Of a stretch of 45,388 nt of DNA, positions 8,878 through 18,257 are shown piece by piece (the first letter of the stretch is position 1; the number at the start of each line of letters is the position of its first letter). Under the pieces are notes generated by a model. It made no database searches. It saw only the letters and a program-made list of their open reading frames with translations, and was not told the DNA's origin. The DNA lies in NCBI GenBank assembly GCA_013043965.1, contig JABEVF010000152.1, forward strand, positions 1 to 45,388, read 5' to 3'. The DNA is from Gallionella sp. GTDB lineage: Bacteria; Pseudomonadota; Gammaproteobacteria; Burkholderiales; Gallionellaceae. Made by a program: the position numbers and the translations under genes.

Positions 8878-10218
8878 ATGCTAGCGAAAATCTTTAAAAG
8901 TAACGCGTTGCGCAATGCGCTGTTCGCCCTGCTGTTATGCGGCACGGCGATAGGCTTGAATTACCTGGCGACGCATCATCGTCTGCAGCGCGATGTGACC
9001 TATACCGCCAGCAACAGCCTGTCCGCCAGCAGCGTGGACGTGCTCAGGCAACTGGCCGGGCCGGTCAACATCACGGTGTACGCCACCGAACAGGACGCGC
9101 GGCTGGGCGATGTGCGCAAAATCATCCGCGATTTCCTGTCGCTCTATCAACGCTACAAACCCGACATTGACCTGGTCTTCATCGACCCGGCAAAAGAACC
9201 GGCAAAAGCCCGCGAGGCGCGTATCCAGATGAACGGCGAAATGATCGTCGAATACGCCGGGCGCTCCGAACACCTCACGCAGATCAACGAACAACAGGTC
9301 TCCAGCACCCTGCTGCGCCTGGCCCACACGAAATCGCAACGGGTGATGTATCTGAGCGGGCACGGCGAACGCAGCCTCGACGGCGGTGCAAATTTCGATC
9401 TCGGCGTACCGTTCGGCGCGAAGCTCAAACAAAACGGCTATCAACTGGGCGCGCTGAATCTGGCTCTGGCACAGGAAGTGCCGGACAACGTCAGCGTGCT
9501 GGTCATCACCCAACCGCAAGCCGATCTGCTGCCCGGCGAAGTGGACAAACTGCTGCGCTATGTGGATAGGGGCGGCAACCTGCTGTGGCTCATCGATGCC
9601 GAACCGCTGCACGGCCTGGAACGCCTGGCCGAGAAGCTCGATCTGGTGCTCACCCCCGGCACCGTCATCGACCCCGCCGCCACCGAGATGCGCGCGCCCG
9701 CCACCTGGTCCATCGGCGCGAGCTACACACCGCATCCCATCACGCGCAATTTCAATCTGATCACAGCCTTCCCCGGCGCGCGCAGGCTGGCCTGGAACGA
9801 AGGCACCGACTGGCAACGCCACGCGCTGGTGGAAGTGGCGGGACGCGGCTGGGTGAGCCGCAGCGGCAAGCCAAAATTTGACAAGGCACACGACACGCCC
9901 GGCCCGGTGGTGATTGCCACCGCCCTGCAACGCGACATCCGGGACAGGGAACAGCGCATCGTCGTGGTAGGCTCCGGCGCGTTCCTGTCCAACAGCTACG
10001 CGGGCAACGGCGGCAACGTCGATTTGGGCGTGAACATGGTGAACTGGCTGGCCGGCGAGGAACGCCTCATCACCCTGCAACTGCGCGGCAGCAAAGACAG
10101 CAACCTGACCCTGAGCAAGACCCAGCTCGGCGTCATCGGCATCGGCTTCCTGCTCGTCCTGCCCATCGCCTTAACATGCTGGGGAATATTCCTGTGGTGG
10201 AAACGCCGCCGTGCCTGA
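8878..10218 (+). CDS. GldG-like ABC-type accessory protein (ABC_transp_aux)
   Basis: 446 residues. An N-terminal membrane anchor (about residues 11-31), a long periplasmic portion with DVTYTASNSLSASSVDVL and a ThiJ/GATase-like fold (VMYLSGHGERSL, VSVLVITQPQADLLPGEV, GGNLLWLIDAE), then a C-terminal transmembrane helix (LGVIGIGFLLVLPIALTCWG) and a basic tail. This matches the GldG/ABC_transp_aux family that accompanies GldA/GldF ATPase-permease pairs. Known in Bacteroidetes gliding; in Proteobacteria the role is unassigned. It starts three bases after the permease stop. Confidence 0.85.
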   Translation: MLAKIFKSNALRNALFALLLCGTAIGLNYLATHHRLQRDVTYTASNSLSASSVDVLRQLAGPVNITVYATEQDARLGDVRKIIRDFLSLYQRYKPDIDLVFIDPAKEPAKAREARIQMNGEMIVEYAGRSEHLTQINEQQVSSTLLRLAHTKSQRVMYLSGHGERSLDGGANFDLGVPFGAKLKQNGYQLGALNLALAQEVPDNVSVLVITQPQADLLPGEVDKLLRYVDRGGNLLWLIDAEPLHGLERLAEKLDLVLTPGTVIDPAATEMRAPATWSIGASYTPHPITRNFNLITAFPGARRLAWNEGTDWQRHALVEVAGRGWVSRSGKPKFDKAHDTPGPVVIATALQRDIRDREQRIVVVGSGAFLSNSYAGNGGNVDLGVNMVNWLAGEERLITLQLRGSKDSNLTLSKTQLGVIGIGFLLVLPIALTCWGIFLWWKRRRA

Positions 10219-10237
10219 ACACAGCACCACCGAACTC

Positions 10238-10308
10238 GTAGGGGCGCGATTCATCGCGCCCTTGCTTTATTCCATCGCAAATCAGGACGCAATAAATTGC
10301 GCCCCTAC
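10238..10308. repeat. Inverted pair of GTAG-type REP repeats
   Basis: GTAGGGGCGCGATTCATCGC at 10238 faces an inverted partner at 10285-10308 that reads GTAGGGGCGCAATTTATTGC on the minus strand. Each unit is itself an imperfect palindrome starting with GTAG, and the pair makes a BIME-like structure. The second unit matches the hisE-hisI repeat at 36160-36222. It fills most of the gap between the GldG-like gene and mutM, and its end is eight bases from the mutM start. Confidence 0.8.
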
Positions 10309-10316
10309 GAAAAACC

Positions 10317-11237
10317 ATGCCTGAACTCCCAGAAGTCGAAACCACCCGGCGCGGACTCGCAGAACATGTGGTCGGCGCGGTGATACGCGATGTCGTCATC
10401 CGCAATGCCAAATTGCGCTGGCCGATACCCGACCTGCCCGTGCAGGGTCGCACCATCCTGAGCCTCACGCGGCGCGCCAAATATCTGCTGATGGATTGCG
10501 GCAACGGCACCTTGATCCTGCACCTGGGCATGTCCGGCAGCCTGCGCATCCTGCCTGTCGGCACACCTCCTGCCGTACCCGCAAGGGGCATGTCCGGGGT
10601 GTCCCCGCAGCTACGCTGCGACCCTCCCGCTGTACCCGCAAGGGGCATGTCCGGGGTGTCCCCGCAGCTACGCTGCGACCCTCCCGCCACACATGATCAC
10701 TTCGATCTGATCTTGGAAAACGGCAAACTGATGCGCCTGCGCGACCCGCGCCGGTTCGGCGCGGTACTGTGGCATGCGGGCGATGTCCACACCCACCCGC
10801 TATTGGCCTCTCTCGGCCCCGAACCGCTGGAAGACGATTTCGATGCGCGCTATCTCTATCAAGCCACGCGCGGTCGCAGCATCAGCATCAAACAAGCCAT
10901 CATGGACAATCACCTCGTGGTCGGCGTGGGCAACATCTACGCCAACGAATCGCTGTTCCGCAGCGGCATCAAACCGCAATTGGCTGCGGGCAAACTCAGC
11001 CTGATACGCTGCGCAAAACTGGTCGCCGAGATACGCGCGACACTGGGCGAGGCGATCACCCAAGGCGGCAGCACCCTGCGCGATTTCGTCAACACCTCAG
11101 GCCAGCCCGGCTACTTCCAACAAAACTATTGGGTGTACGGCAGAGCGAACGAACCCTGCCGAAAATGCGGCGCGGCGATCAAGCAGATCAAGCAGGGACA
11201 GCGGTCAAGTTTTTACTGTGGAACTTGTCAAAGGTAA
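10317..11237 (+). CDS. mutM: Formamidopyrimidine-DNA glycosylase
   Basis: Bifunctional base-excision repair enzyme removing 8-oxoguanine and formamidopyrimidines. The N-terminus [14 protein letters not shown] supplies the catalytic Pro and Glu. Lys55 lies in RRAKYLL, the DNA-intercalating GMSG motif is near residue 71, the H2TH region contains [14 protein letters not shown], and a C-terminal zinc finger has CRKCG and CGTC. At 306 residues it is about 35-40 longer than usual. The excess is a duplicated 19-residue segment at about residues 86-123, inserted between ILPVGTPP and THDHFDL. The flanking family sequence is intact, so the enzyme may still fold. No Shine-Dalgarno is obvious because the REP pair abuts the start. 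Confidence 0.95.
   Translation: MPELPEVETTRRGLAEHVVGAVIRDVVIRNAKLRWPIPDLPVQGRTILSLTRRAKYLLMDCGNGTLILHLGMSGSLRILPVGTPPAVPARGMSGVSPQLRCDPPAVPARGMSGVSPQLRCDPPATHDHFDLILENGKLMRLRDPRRFGAVLWHAGDVHTHPLLASLGPEPLEDDFDARYLYQATRGRSISIKQAIMDNHLVVGVGNIYANESLFRSGIKPQLAAGKLSLIRCAKLVAEIRATLGEAITQGGSTLRDFVNTSGQPGYFQQNYWVYGRANEPCRKCGAAIKQIKQGQRSSFYCGTCQR
10572..10685 (+). repeat. Tandem 57-bp repeat inside mutM, two copies
   Basis: Two near-identical 57-base units (10572-10628 and 10629-10685, differing by about two bases) lie in frame and encode [19 protein letters not shown] twice. Each unit holds two small palindromes, GGGGTGTCCCC and GCAGCTACGCTGC. A 12-mer, GGGCATGTCCGG, also occurs in the native GMSG codons at 10526, 60 bases upstream, so either local duplication or insertion of a palindromic element could explain it. 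Confidence 0.92.
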
Positions 11238-11421
11238 TAAAGAAAAATGTCGGATGGCGGATACAATAAAATCAGGCAATTGCCCCTCCAGCAAGTTAGA
11301 CGCGGAATTGGCGCAGCGTTATCCGGCGTTGAAAACAAACATCCTTCCGGCACATGCAATATCATTGCAACATTTTTGACGGATAGTGCTACGCACACCC
11401 ACCCTACATTTCTCAAATACC

Positions 11422-12249
11422 ATGCGCCATCTACTGACTCTCATCCTCGCTTTAACCCTCGCCCCCGCCGCACTCGCGGAACGCTTGCCGCAACCCGATC
11501 ATGTGGTGGTGGTGATCGAAGAGAATCGCGGTTTCTCGCAGATCATGAACATGGCGCATCTCGATTCCCACATCAACGCGCTCGCCAAGCGCGGCATGTT
11601 GTTCACGCAGGCTTACGGGGTAAGCCATCCCAGCGAACCGAATTATCTGGCTTTGTTTTCCGGTTCCACGCAGGGCGTGACCAGCGATGCCTGCCCTTAC
11701 AGCTTCACCGGGGACAACCTCGCCACGGCCTTGCTGGATAAGGGGTTGAGCTTCGCCAGTTATTCCGAGACCTTGCCGGCTATCGGCGACCTGAGCTGCA
11801 TGTCGGGCGCGTATCAGCGCAAGCATAATCCGGTGAGCAACTGGCAAGGCACGCGCTTGCCCGCCGGGATGAATCTGCGCTTTGGCGATTTTCCGCAAGA
11901 CTATTCCAAGTTGCCTACCGTGGCTTTCGTCATACCCGATCAAAACAACGACATGCACGACGGCAGTTTCGCGACGGCTGATGCCTGGCTTGCGACCCAT
12001 ATCACCCCTTATGCGGACTGGGCGTTCCAGCACCACAGCCTGTTGATCCTGACTTGGGATGAAGACGATGGCCAGGAAAACAATCGCGTCGTGACGTTGC
12101 TGGTCGGTCCTATGGTCAAGCAAGGCACGAGCGCGCAACACATCGATCACTACAGCGTGTTACGCACCCTGCTCGATTTTTACCAGTTGCCCGCCATCGG
12201 TGCCAGCCGCGATGCGCAGCCCATCAAAGGGGTTTGGAAGAAACATTGA
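11422..12249 (+). CDS. Secreted phosphoesterase (acid phosphatase / phospholipase C-like)
   Basis: 275 residues with a Sec signal peptide (MRHLLTLILALTLAPAALAE). It matches the PF04185 phosphoesterase family of the alkaline-phosphatase fold: VVVVIEENRGFSQIMN near the N-terminus, YGVSHPSEPNYLALFSGST with the putative nucleophile region, VIPDQNNDMHDGS, and a late LTWDEDDGQENNRV metal-binding segment. The true substrate is not readable. I chose the ATG at 11422, which gives a clean signal peptide, over one 12 codons upstream. It is followed by a bidirectional terminator. Confidence 0.85.
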   Translation: MRHLLTLILALTLAPAALAERLPQPDHVVVVIEENRGFSQIMNMAHLDSHINALAKRGMLFTQAYGVSHPSEPNYLALFSGSTQGVTSDACPYSFTGDNLATALLDKGLSFASYSETLPAIGDLSCMSGAYQRKHNPVSNWQGTRLPAGMNLRFGDFPQDYSKLPTVAFVIPDQNNDMHDGSFATADAWLATHITPYADWAFQHHSLLILTWDEDDGQENNRVVTLLVGPMVKQGTSAQHIDHYSVLRTLLDFYQLPAIGASRDAQPIKGVWKKH

Positions 12250-12314
12250 CCCGGATTGTTCGCGGGCGAAAAACGGCTTCTTTCAGTGCATTCCCAGCCA
12301 CCCATCAGGCAAAC

Positions 12315-12348
12315 AAAAAAAGCCACTCAGAAATCGCGTGGCTTTTTT
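12315..12348. terminator. Bidirectional terminator
   Basis: AAAAAAGCCAC and GTGGCTTTTTT form a stem with T-runs on both strands, between the convergent phosphoesterase and ferredoxin genes. Confidence 0.88.
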
Positions 12349-12360
12349 GTTGAGGTAGCG

Positions 12361-13208
<848 letters not shown>

Positions 13209-13288
13209 TCACCGCAACTCCGTTGTCGCTCATTCCTAGTCTATCAATCTGATATGCCTGCGTCATTCGCTGCGCGGCTCCTTGCGCT

Positions 13289-13810
13289 TCATCCCACAAA
13301 AGTGGATTTATTAACTTGCAGTAATTGGTAATACACCTGTCCCGCCTTGCCGGACTTCACGATTTCCCAGGGTTCGGGCGGGCTGACAGGGGTTCCCGAC
13401 TCGACATACAACACACCGTCGCCGGTCAGGCGTTGCGGCAACAGCTCAAACAATCCGGAGAAAAAATCGCTCTGGAACGGCGGGTCCAAAAAGATCACGT
13501 CATAGCGCTGCAGGTCGCGGGAGGCGAATTCTAGCCCATCTAGGCTGTGCACGGAAATGTTGGGCAACGCCAACTTCTTGATGTTGTCCTGCAGGGCGCG
13601 GCACACCCGCGGATTCTTCTCCACCATCGTCACACGCGCGGCACCCCGCGAGGCAGCTTCAAATCCGAGCGCGCCGCTGCCCGCAAACAGATCCAGACAA
13701 CTGCGTCCGTGCAACGTTTGCCCCAGCCAGTTGAACAGGGTCTGACGCACGCGGTCGGGCGTGGGGCGCAACCCTTCGGCATCGGGAAAGGTGATGACGC
13801 GGCTGCGCAA
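13289..13810 (-). CDS. rsmD: 16S rRNA (guanine(966)-N(2))-methyltransferase RsmD
   Basis: SAM-dependent methyltransferase acting on G966 of 16S rRNA in the 30S subunit. The SAM-binding LDLFAGSGALGFEAASRGA and catalytic FLDPPF motifs are clear, as is LRPTPDRVRQTLFNWLG. The coordinates use a TTG at 13810, the first usual start. However, family-like sequence (KLRINGGELRSR) continues in frame upstream to about 13834, so the real start is probably farther out on a non-standard codon (CTG at 13831 or ATA at 13840), overlapping the M16 gene end. No in-frame ATG exists there. Confidence 0.92.
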   Translation of the reverse strand: MRSRVITFPDAEGLRPTPDRVRQTLFNWLGQTLHGRSCLDLFAGSGALGFEAASRGAARVTMVEKNPRVCRALQDNIKKLALPNISVHSLDGLEFASRDLQRYDVIFLDPPFQSDFFSGLFELLPQRLTGDGVLYVESGTPVSPPEPWEIVKSGKAGQVYYQLLQVNKSTFVG

Positions 13811-13836
13811 CTCGCCACCGTTGATACGCAGTTTGT

Positions 13837-15210
13837 TTATTTCCCGGCTCCCTGGTGGAGAGTCGCCCCCCCATCCGGTTTGGCGGATAGCGGACTGTCT
13901 TCTGGTGCGCCCACCATCACCGTCGCCATGTGCTGCGGGTCGATATGGCGTTTGAACGCGTCGCGTATCTGCGCCACCGTGACATGTTCGACGCGGGCCG
14001 GGAAATCATCCAGGTACGTGAGCGGCATATCGTAGAAACCGATGACGCTCAGGTAGTCCAATATCTTGCGGTTGCTGTCGATGCGCAGCGGGAATCCGCC
14101 GACGATGTTTTGTTTGGCGGCCAGCAACTCTTTTTCGGTCGGGCCGTACGCGACGAAATCGGCCAGGGTATTGCGCACCAAGAGCAGCGCGTCATCCGCC
14201 TGCTCTTTTTTGGTTTGCAAACCGATCTGAAATGCGCCGGTCTGTTTGAGCGGCATGAAGTAGCTGTACACGCTGTAAGCCAGCCCGCGCTTCTCGCGCA
14301 CCTCGCTCATCAGGCGCGATACGAAGCCGCCGCCGCCCAGAATATAATTGCCCACGTACAAGGGAAAGTAGTCGGGATCGGTGCGCGACATGCCGGGCGC
14401 ACCGATCAGGATATGGCTTTGCGTGGCCGGATGCGCGATGCGTTGCTCGCTCGCGGCGATCTGTTTGGCGACCTCCGGCAACGCGGCGGGTGCATCGGCC
14501 TTGGGCAATTCGCCGGTCAATTGCTCGGCGATAGCCTCCGCCTGCGCGCGCGTCACGTCGCCCATGATGGCGACCACGGCACGCTGCGCGTTGTAATGCG
14601 CGCGATAGAAGTCCTGCAAGTCCTGCGCGGTGACCGCTGTCACGCTGGCGACTCCGCCCGACACCGGCAAGGCATAGGGATGCGCGCCGAACACGGCTTT
14701 CTGGAAGGCTTTATCCGCGATGTTCTCCGGCTTGGTCTCGGCTTCTTTCAGGGCCGAAATAACGCGGGTCTTTTCACGCGCCAGAATATCGGGTGCGAAT
14801 ACCGGGTGCTGCAACACGCTAGCCATGATAGACACGGCCTTATCGCGCACCGCCTGATCGCTCAAGGTGCGCAACGATACGCTGGCACGGTCCTGATCGA
14901 AGCTGCCACCCAATTGCGCCCCCAGGTCGGCGATGCCGCGCGCGATGTCGTCCTCGGACAGCCCCTGCGACCCCAGATTGAGCAGCTGCTGGGTCAGCCC
15001 CGCCGTGCCGGATTTCTGGGCCGTATCGAAGCTGCTCCCGGCCGGCACACTGACCGCCACATCCAACATCGGGATGTCACGATCCTCGACGAACAGCACT
15101 TTCGCGCCGCTGGAACTTTGCCAATGCTGGATGTTGGGCGTGGCGTAAGCCACGCTGTTGAGCGCGCAGACCACGACAGCCGCGCAAACCTTGAAGATGT
15201 TAGTGGACAT
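13837..15210 (-). CDS. M16-family peptidase homologue lacking the metal site
   Basis: 457 residues with a Sec signal peptide (start MSTNIFKV, cleavage near YAT), so periplasmic. It has the two M16 domains, including the C-terminal GGGGFVSRLMSEVREKRGLAYSVYS typical of the substrate-binding (alpha/beta-MPP-like) subunit. The position of the HxxEH zinc motif reads SGTAGLTQQLLN, so it is not expected to be catalytic. It overlaps the upstream catalytic M16 gene by 11 bases, so they are probably co-translated and work as a heterodimer. AAGGGAATTTCC precedes the chosen ATG. Confidence 0.92.
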   Translation of the reverse strand: MSTNIFKVCAAVVVCALNSVAYATPNIQHWQSSSGAKVLFVEDRDIPMLDVAVSVPAGSSFDTAQKSGTAGLTQQLLNLGSQGLSEDDIARGIADLGAQLGGSFDQDRASVSLRTLSDQAVRDKAVSIMASVLQHPVFAPDILAREKTRVISALKEAETKPENIADKAFQKAVFGAHPYALPVSGGVASVTAVTAQDLQDFYRAHYNAQRAVVAIMGDVTRAQAEAIAEQLTGELPKADAPAALPEVAKQIAASEQRIAHPATQSHILIGAPGMSRTDPDYFPLYVGNYILGGGGFVSRLMSEVREKRGLAYSVYSYFMPLKQTGAFQIGLQTKKEQADDALLLVRNTLADFVAYGPTEKELLAAKQNIVGGFPLRIDSNRKILDYLSVIGFYDMPLTYLDDFPARVEHVTVAQIRDAFKRHIDPQHMATVMVGAPEDSPLSAKPDGGATLHQGAGK

Positions 15211-16558
15211 GGAAATTCCCTTGTGCATGTTTTGGTTTATCGGACAGCGGCTGCGGATCGAGCACCGCGACAGTCAATGCGTCGTCCACAAGCACCTCTT
15301 TGGCGACTTGCTGCACTTGCCCTGCGGTAACCGCCTGTATCTTTTCCAGCATCAGCGGGATCGCCCGGTATCCCAGACCTATGCTTTCCATCTGGCCGAT
15401 TTGCATGGCGCGATAGAACGTCGAATCGAGTTTGTACACCTCGCCTGCCGTCACTTGCGCTTTGACGCGCTGCAATTCTTCGGCACTGACACCGTCTTGC
15501 ACCAATAGCGCGATCTCTTTACGCAAAGCGGCTTCGGCATCTTGTACGCTCTTGCCCGTTGTGGGCGTGGCTTCCAGCGTAAATAATCCGGGACCGCGCG
15601 CTGCCGGGTCGTAACCCGCGCCCACATCGCTGGCGATTTGTTGTTCACGCACCAGGTGCTTGTTCAGGCGCGCGGAATCATTGCCGTTCAAGATACCCGC
15701 CAACACTTCCAGCGCGTATGGCCGCCAGTCTTGGGCTGGATTTTGCAGCACCGGAGCCTGATAACTCATCACCAGTTGCGGCAGTTCGGCGGGGGCTTTG
15801 ACCACGAGCCGTTTGATACCGATCTGCTTGGGCTCGATGAAATCCCGGCGCACAGGCAGCGCGCGTCTGGGGATATTGCCGTAATAGCGTTGCGCCTGCG
15901 CAAACACCTCCTGCGCGTTGACATCCCCGGCGATCACCAAGGTAGCGTTGTTTGGCGCATACCAACGCTGGTACCAGGCCTGCGCATCGCCCACCGTCGT
16001 CGCTTCCAGATCGCTCATCCAACCGATCACGGGATGATGATAGGGATGCTCCTGATAGATCACCGCCATCATCTTTTCCTGCAACAACGCACGCGCATCG
16101 TCGTCCGTGCGCCAGCGACGTTCTTCCATGATGACCTTGATCTCCTTGGCGAACTCGGCGGCGGACAGGTTCAAATTGCGCATGCGGTCGGCTTCCAACT
16201 TCATCGCCAGCGGCAATTTTGATTTGTGCAGCTGCTGGAAATAGGCGGTGTAATCACTGCTGGTGAACGCGTTCTCGCGCCCGCCCGCAGCTGCGATGCG
16301 CCTGGAGAATTCACCCGCCGGAACCGCCTTGGTTCCCTTGAACATCATGTGCTCCAGCACGTGCGCGATGCCGGTCTTGCCTTCGGTTTCGTCGATGCTG
16401 CCAGCTTTGTACCATATCTGCTGCACCACGACAGGCGCGCGATGGTCTTCATCGACGACGACCTTCAAACCGTTCGCCAAAGTGTGTTCGTAGATCTTGG
16501 CGTGCGCCATCGGGGTCGTACCCAACAGCAAAACGATAACGAGTAGATAAGTTTTCAT
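15200..16558 (-). CDS. Zinc-dependent M16 peptidase (pitrilysin family)
   Basis: 452 residues. Signal peptide MKTYLLVIVLLLGTTPMAHA indicates periplasmic location. The inverted zinc motif HVLEH (His66, Glu69, His70) sits in GIAHVLEHMMFKGT, with a distal Glu in VIMEERR. It is the catalytic partner of the following metal-less M16 protein. An in-frame extension to 16627 is rejected because the ATG at 16558 has AGGA upstream and begins the signal peptide. It is divergent from ftsY, an arrangement common in Betaproteobacteria. Confidence 0.94.
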   Translation of the reverse strand: MKTYLLVIVLLLGTTPMAHAKIYEHTLANGLKVVVDEDHRAPVVVQQIWYKAGSIDETEGKTGIAHVLEHMMFKGTKAVPAGEFSRRIAAAGGRENAFTSSDYTAYFQQLHKSKLPLAMKLEADRMRNLNLSAAEFAKEIKVIMEERRWRTDDDARALLQEKMMAVIYQEHPYHHPVIGWMSDLEATTVGDAQAWYQRWYAPNNATLVIAGDVNAQEVFAQAQRYYGNIPRRALPVRRDFIEPKQIGIKRLVVKAPAELPQLVMSYQAPVLQNPAQDWRPYALEVLAGILNGNDSARLNKHLVREQQIASDVGAGYDPAARGPGLFTLEATPTTGKSVQDAEAALRKEIALLVQDGVSAEELQRVKAQVTAGEVYKLDSTFYRAMQIGQMESIGLGYRAIPLMLEKIQAVTAGQVQQVAKEVLVDDALTVAVLDPQPLSDKPKHAQGNFHVH

Positions 16559-16641
16559 AGTCCTAGCCCTAACAAGTGTAATCGGCATAAAATGCTGGGC
16601 GGCATTATCCAACATTTTCCAGCGCAACCCATCCTGAAATA

Positions 16642-17595
16642 ATGTTTAGTTTTCTCAAGAAAAAATCTACCAGTCCCGCATCATCCGACAGCAGCTGGCT
16701 CGCGCGCCTGACATCCGGGCTGGCGCGCACCGGCAGCCAGTTCGGCGAGCTGTTCGGCCGGGGCGGCAAGATAGACGATGAACTGTACGAAGAATTAGAA
16801 ACCCTGCTCGTCACCGCAGATGTCGGCATGGATGCCACCTCGGCCCTGTTGGCCGATTTGCGCCGGCGGGTCAAAGAACATCGTCTGACCGAGGCGGCCG
16901 AACTCAAACAAGCCTTGGCTGATTGCCTGCTAAAACTGTTGCAGCCCTTGGCGCAACCGCTGTTAGCCCATACCCACAAACCTTTCGTCATCATGATGGT
17001 GGGGGTCAATGGCGCGGGCAAGACCACGTCAATCGGCAAGCTGGCAAAATATCTGCAAGGCCAGGGGCTGTCGGTATTGCTCGCGGCGGGCGACACCTTC
17101 CGCGCGGCGGCACGCGAGCAGCTCACCACCTGGGGCGAGCGCAACAATGTCACAGTCATCGCGCAGCAAAGCGGCGATGCGGCGGCGGTGATCTACGATG
17201 CGGTGCATGCCGCACAGGCGCGCAACATCGATGTGGTGCTGGCAGACACCGCCGGGCGGTTGACCACGCAAGCGCATCTGATGGAAGAGATCAAGAAGGT
17301 TAAGCGCGTGATCGCCAAGGCCCTGCCCGATGCGCCGCACGAAGTGCTGCTGGTGCTGGATGCCAACACTGGACAGAACGCGCTGAGCCAGGTCAAAGCC
17401 TTTGATGCCGCGCTCGGCGTGACCGGTCTGATACTGACTAAACTCGATGGCACGGCCAAAGGCGGCGTGATCGCCGCCATCGCCAAAGCCCATCCCATCC
17501 CCGTGCGCTTCATCGGCGTGGGCGAAAGCCTGGAGGATCTGCGCCCCTTCGCTGCGGAAGATTTTGTGCACGCGCTCCTGGGGCTGGAAGCGTGA
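16642..17595 (+). CDS. ftsY: Signal recognition particle receptor FtsY
   Basis: GTPase that docks SRP-ribosome complexes at the membrane. 317 residues: a short basic/amphipathic N-terminus (FSFLKKK), an NG domain with P-loop GVNGAGKTTSIGKLA, the insertion-box region DTFRAAAREQL, DTAGRLTTQAHLMEE, TKLDGTAKGG, and C-terminal FIGVGESLEDLRPF. The acidic A domain of E. coli is missing, as in many Betaproteobacteria. First gene of ftsYEX; it overlaps ftsE by GTGA. Confidence 0.97.
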   Translation: MFSFLKKKSTSPASSDSSWLARLTSGLARTGSQFGELFGRGGKIDDELYEELETLLVTADVGMDATSALLADLRRRVKEHRLTEAAELKQALADCLLKLLQPLAQPLLAHTHKPFVIMMVGVNGAGKTTSIGKLAKYLQGQGLSVLLAAGDTFRAAAREQLTTWGERNNVTVIAQQSGDAAAVIYDAVHAAQARNIDVVLADTAGRLTTQAHLMEEIKKVKRVIAKALPDAPHEVLLVLDANTGQNALSQVKAFDAALGVTGLILTKLDGTAKGGVIAAIAKAHPIPVRFIGVGESLEDLRPFAAEDFVHALLGLEA

Positions 17596-18257
17596 TCAGC
17601 TTTAACCAGGTTCGCAAACGCTATCCGGGCGGATACGAGGCATTGAGCAATGTCTCTTTCGAGATCGCGCAAGGCGAGATGGCTTTCCTCACCGGCCACT
17701 CGGGCGCCGGCAAAAGCACGCTGCTCAAATTGGTCGCGGCCATCGAACGCCCCAACTCCGGCAGCGTGCTGGTCAACAATCAAAACGTCGGCGCGCTCAA
17801 AGCGGGCGCGTTGCCATTTTTGCGCCGCAATCTGGGCATCATTTTTCAGGATCACAAATTGTTGTTCGATCGCAACGTGTTCGACAACGTGCTGCTGCCC
17901 TTGCAGATATGCGGCTTCGATCATAAAGAAAGCGCCAAGCGCGTGCGCGCCGCGCTGGACAAGGTCGGCCTGCTCAAACGCGAGAGAGCCAACCCGATCG
18001 CGCTGTCCGGCGGCGAACAACAACGCTTGTGCATCGCGCGCGCCATCGTCAACCGGCCTGCTATTTTGTTGGCCGACGAACCCACCGGCAATCTGGATGC
18101 GGACTACGCGCAGGACATCATGGCGATCTTCAAATCGTTCCATCAGGTCGGCGTGACGCTGCTCATCTCGACCCATGATGCGGGCGTGTTGCAAGACACC
18201 AGAGTGCGTGTGCTCAACCTCCGGAACGGCGTATTGCAAACCGCCACCTCGCCATGA
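17592..18257 (+). CDS. ftsE: Cell division ATP-binding protein FtsE
   Basis: 221 residues. ABC ATPase of the FtsEX complex, which activates septal peptidoglycan hydrolases through periplasmic partners. Walker [13 protein letters not shown], signature [14 protein letters not shown], Walker [14 protein letters not shown]-loop STHD. The GTG start overlaps the ftsY stop; its own stop overlaps the ftsX ATG, so the three are translationally coupled. Confidence 0.97.
   Translation: MISFNQVRKRYPGGYEALSNVSFEIAQGEMAFLTGHSGAGKSTLLKLVAAIERPNSGSVLVNNQNVGALKAGALPFLRRNLGIIFQDHKLLFDRNVFDNVLLPLQICGFDHKESAKRVRAALDKVGLLKRERANPIALSGGEQQRLCIARAIVNRPAILLADEPTGNLDADYAQDIMAIFKSFHQVGVTLLISTHDAGVLQDTRVRVLNLRNGVLQTATSP

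Noticed and set aside
13930-15330. Plus-strand open frame (466 codons)
   Set aside because: Antisense to the M16 peptidase; no motifs.
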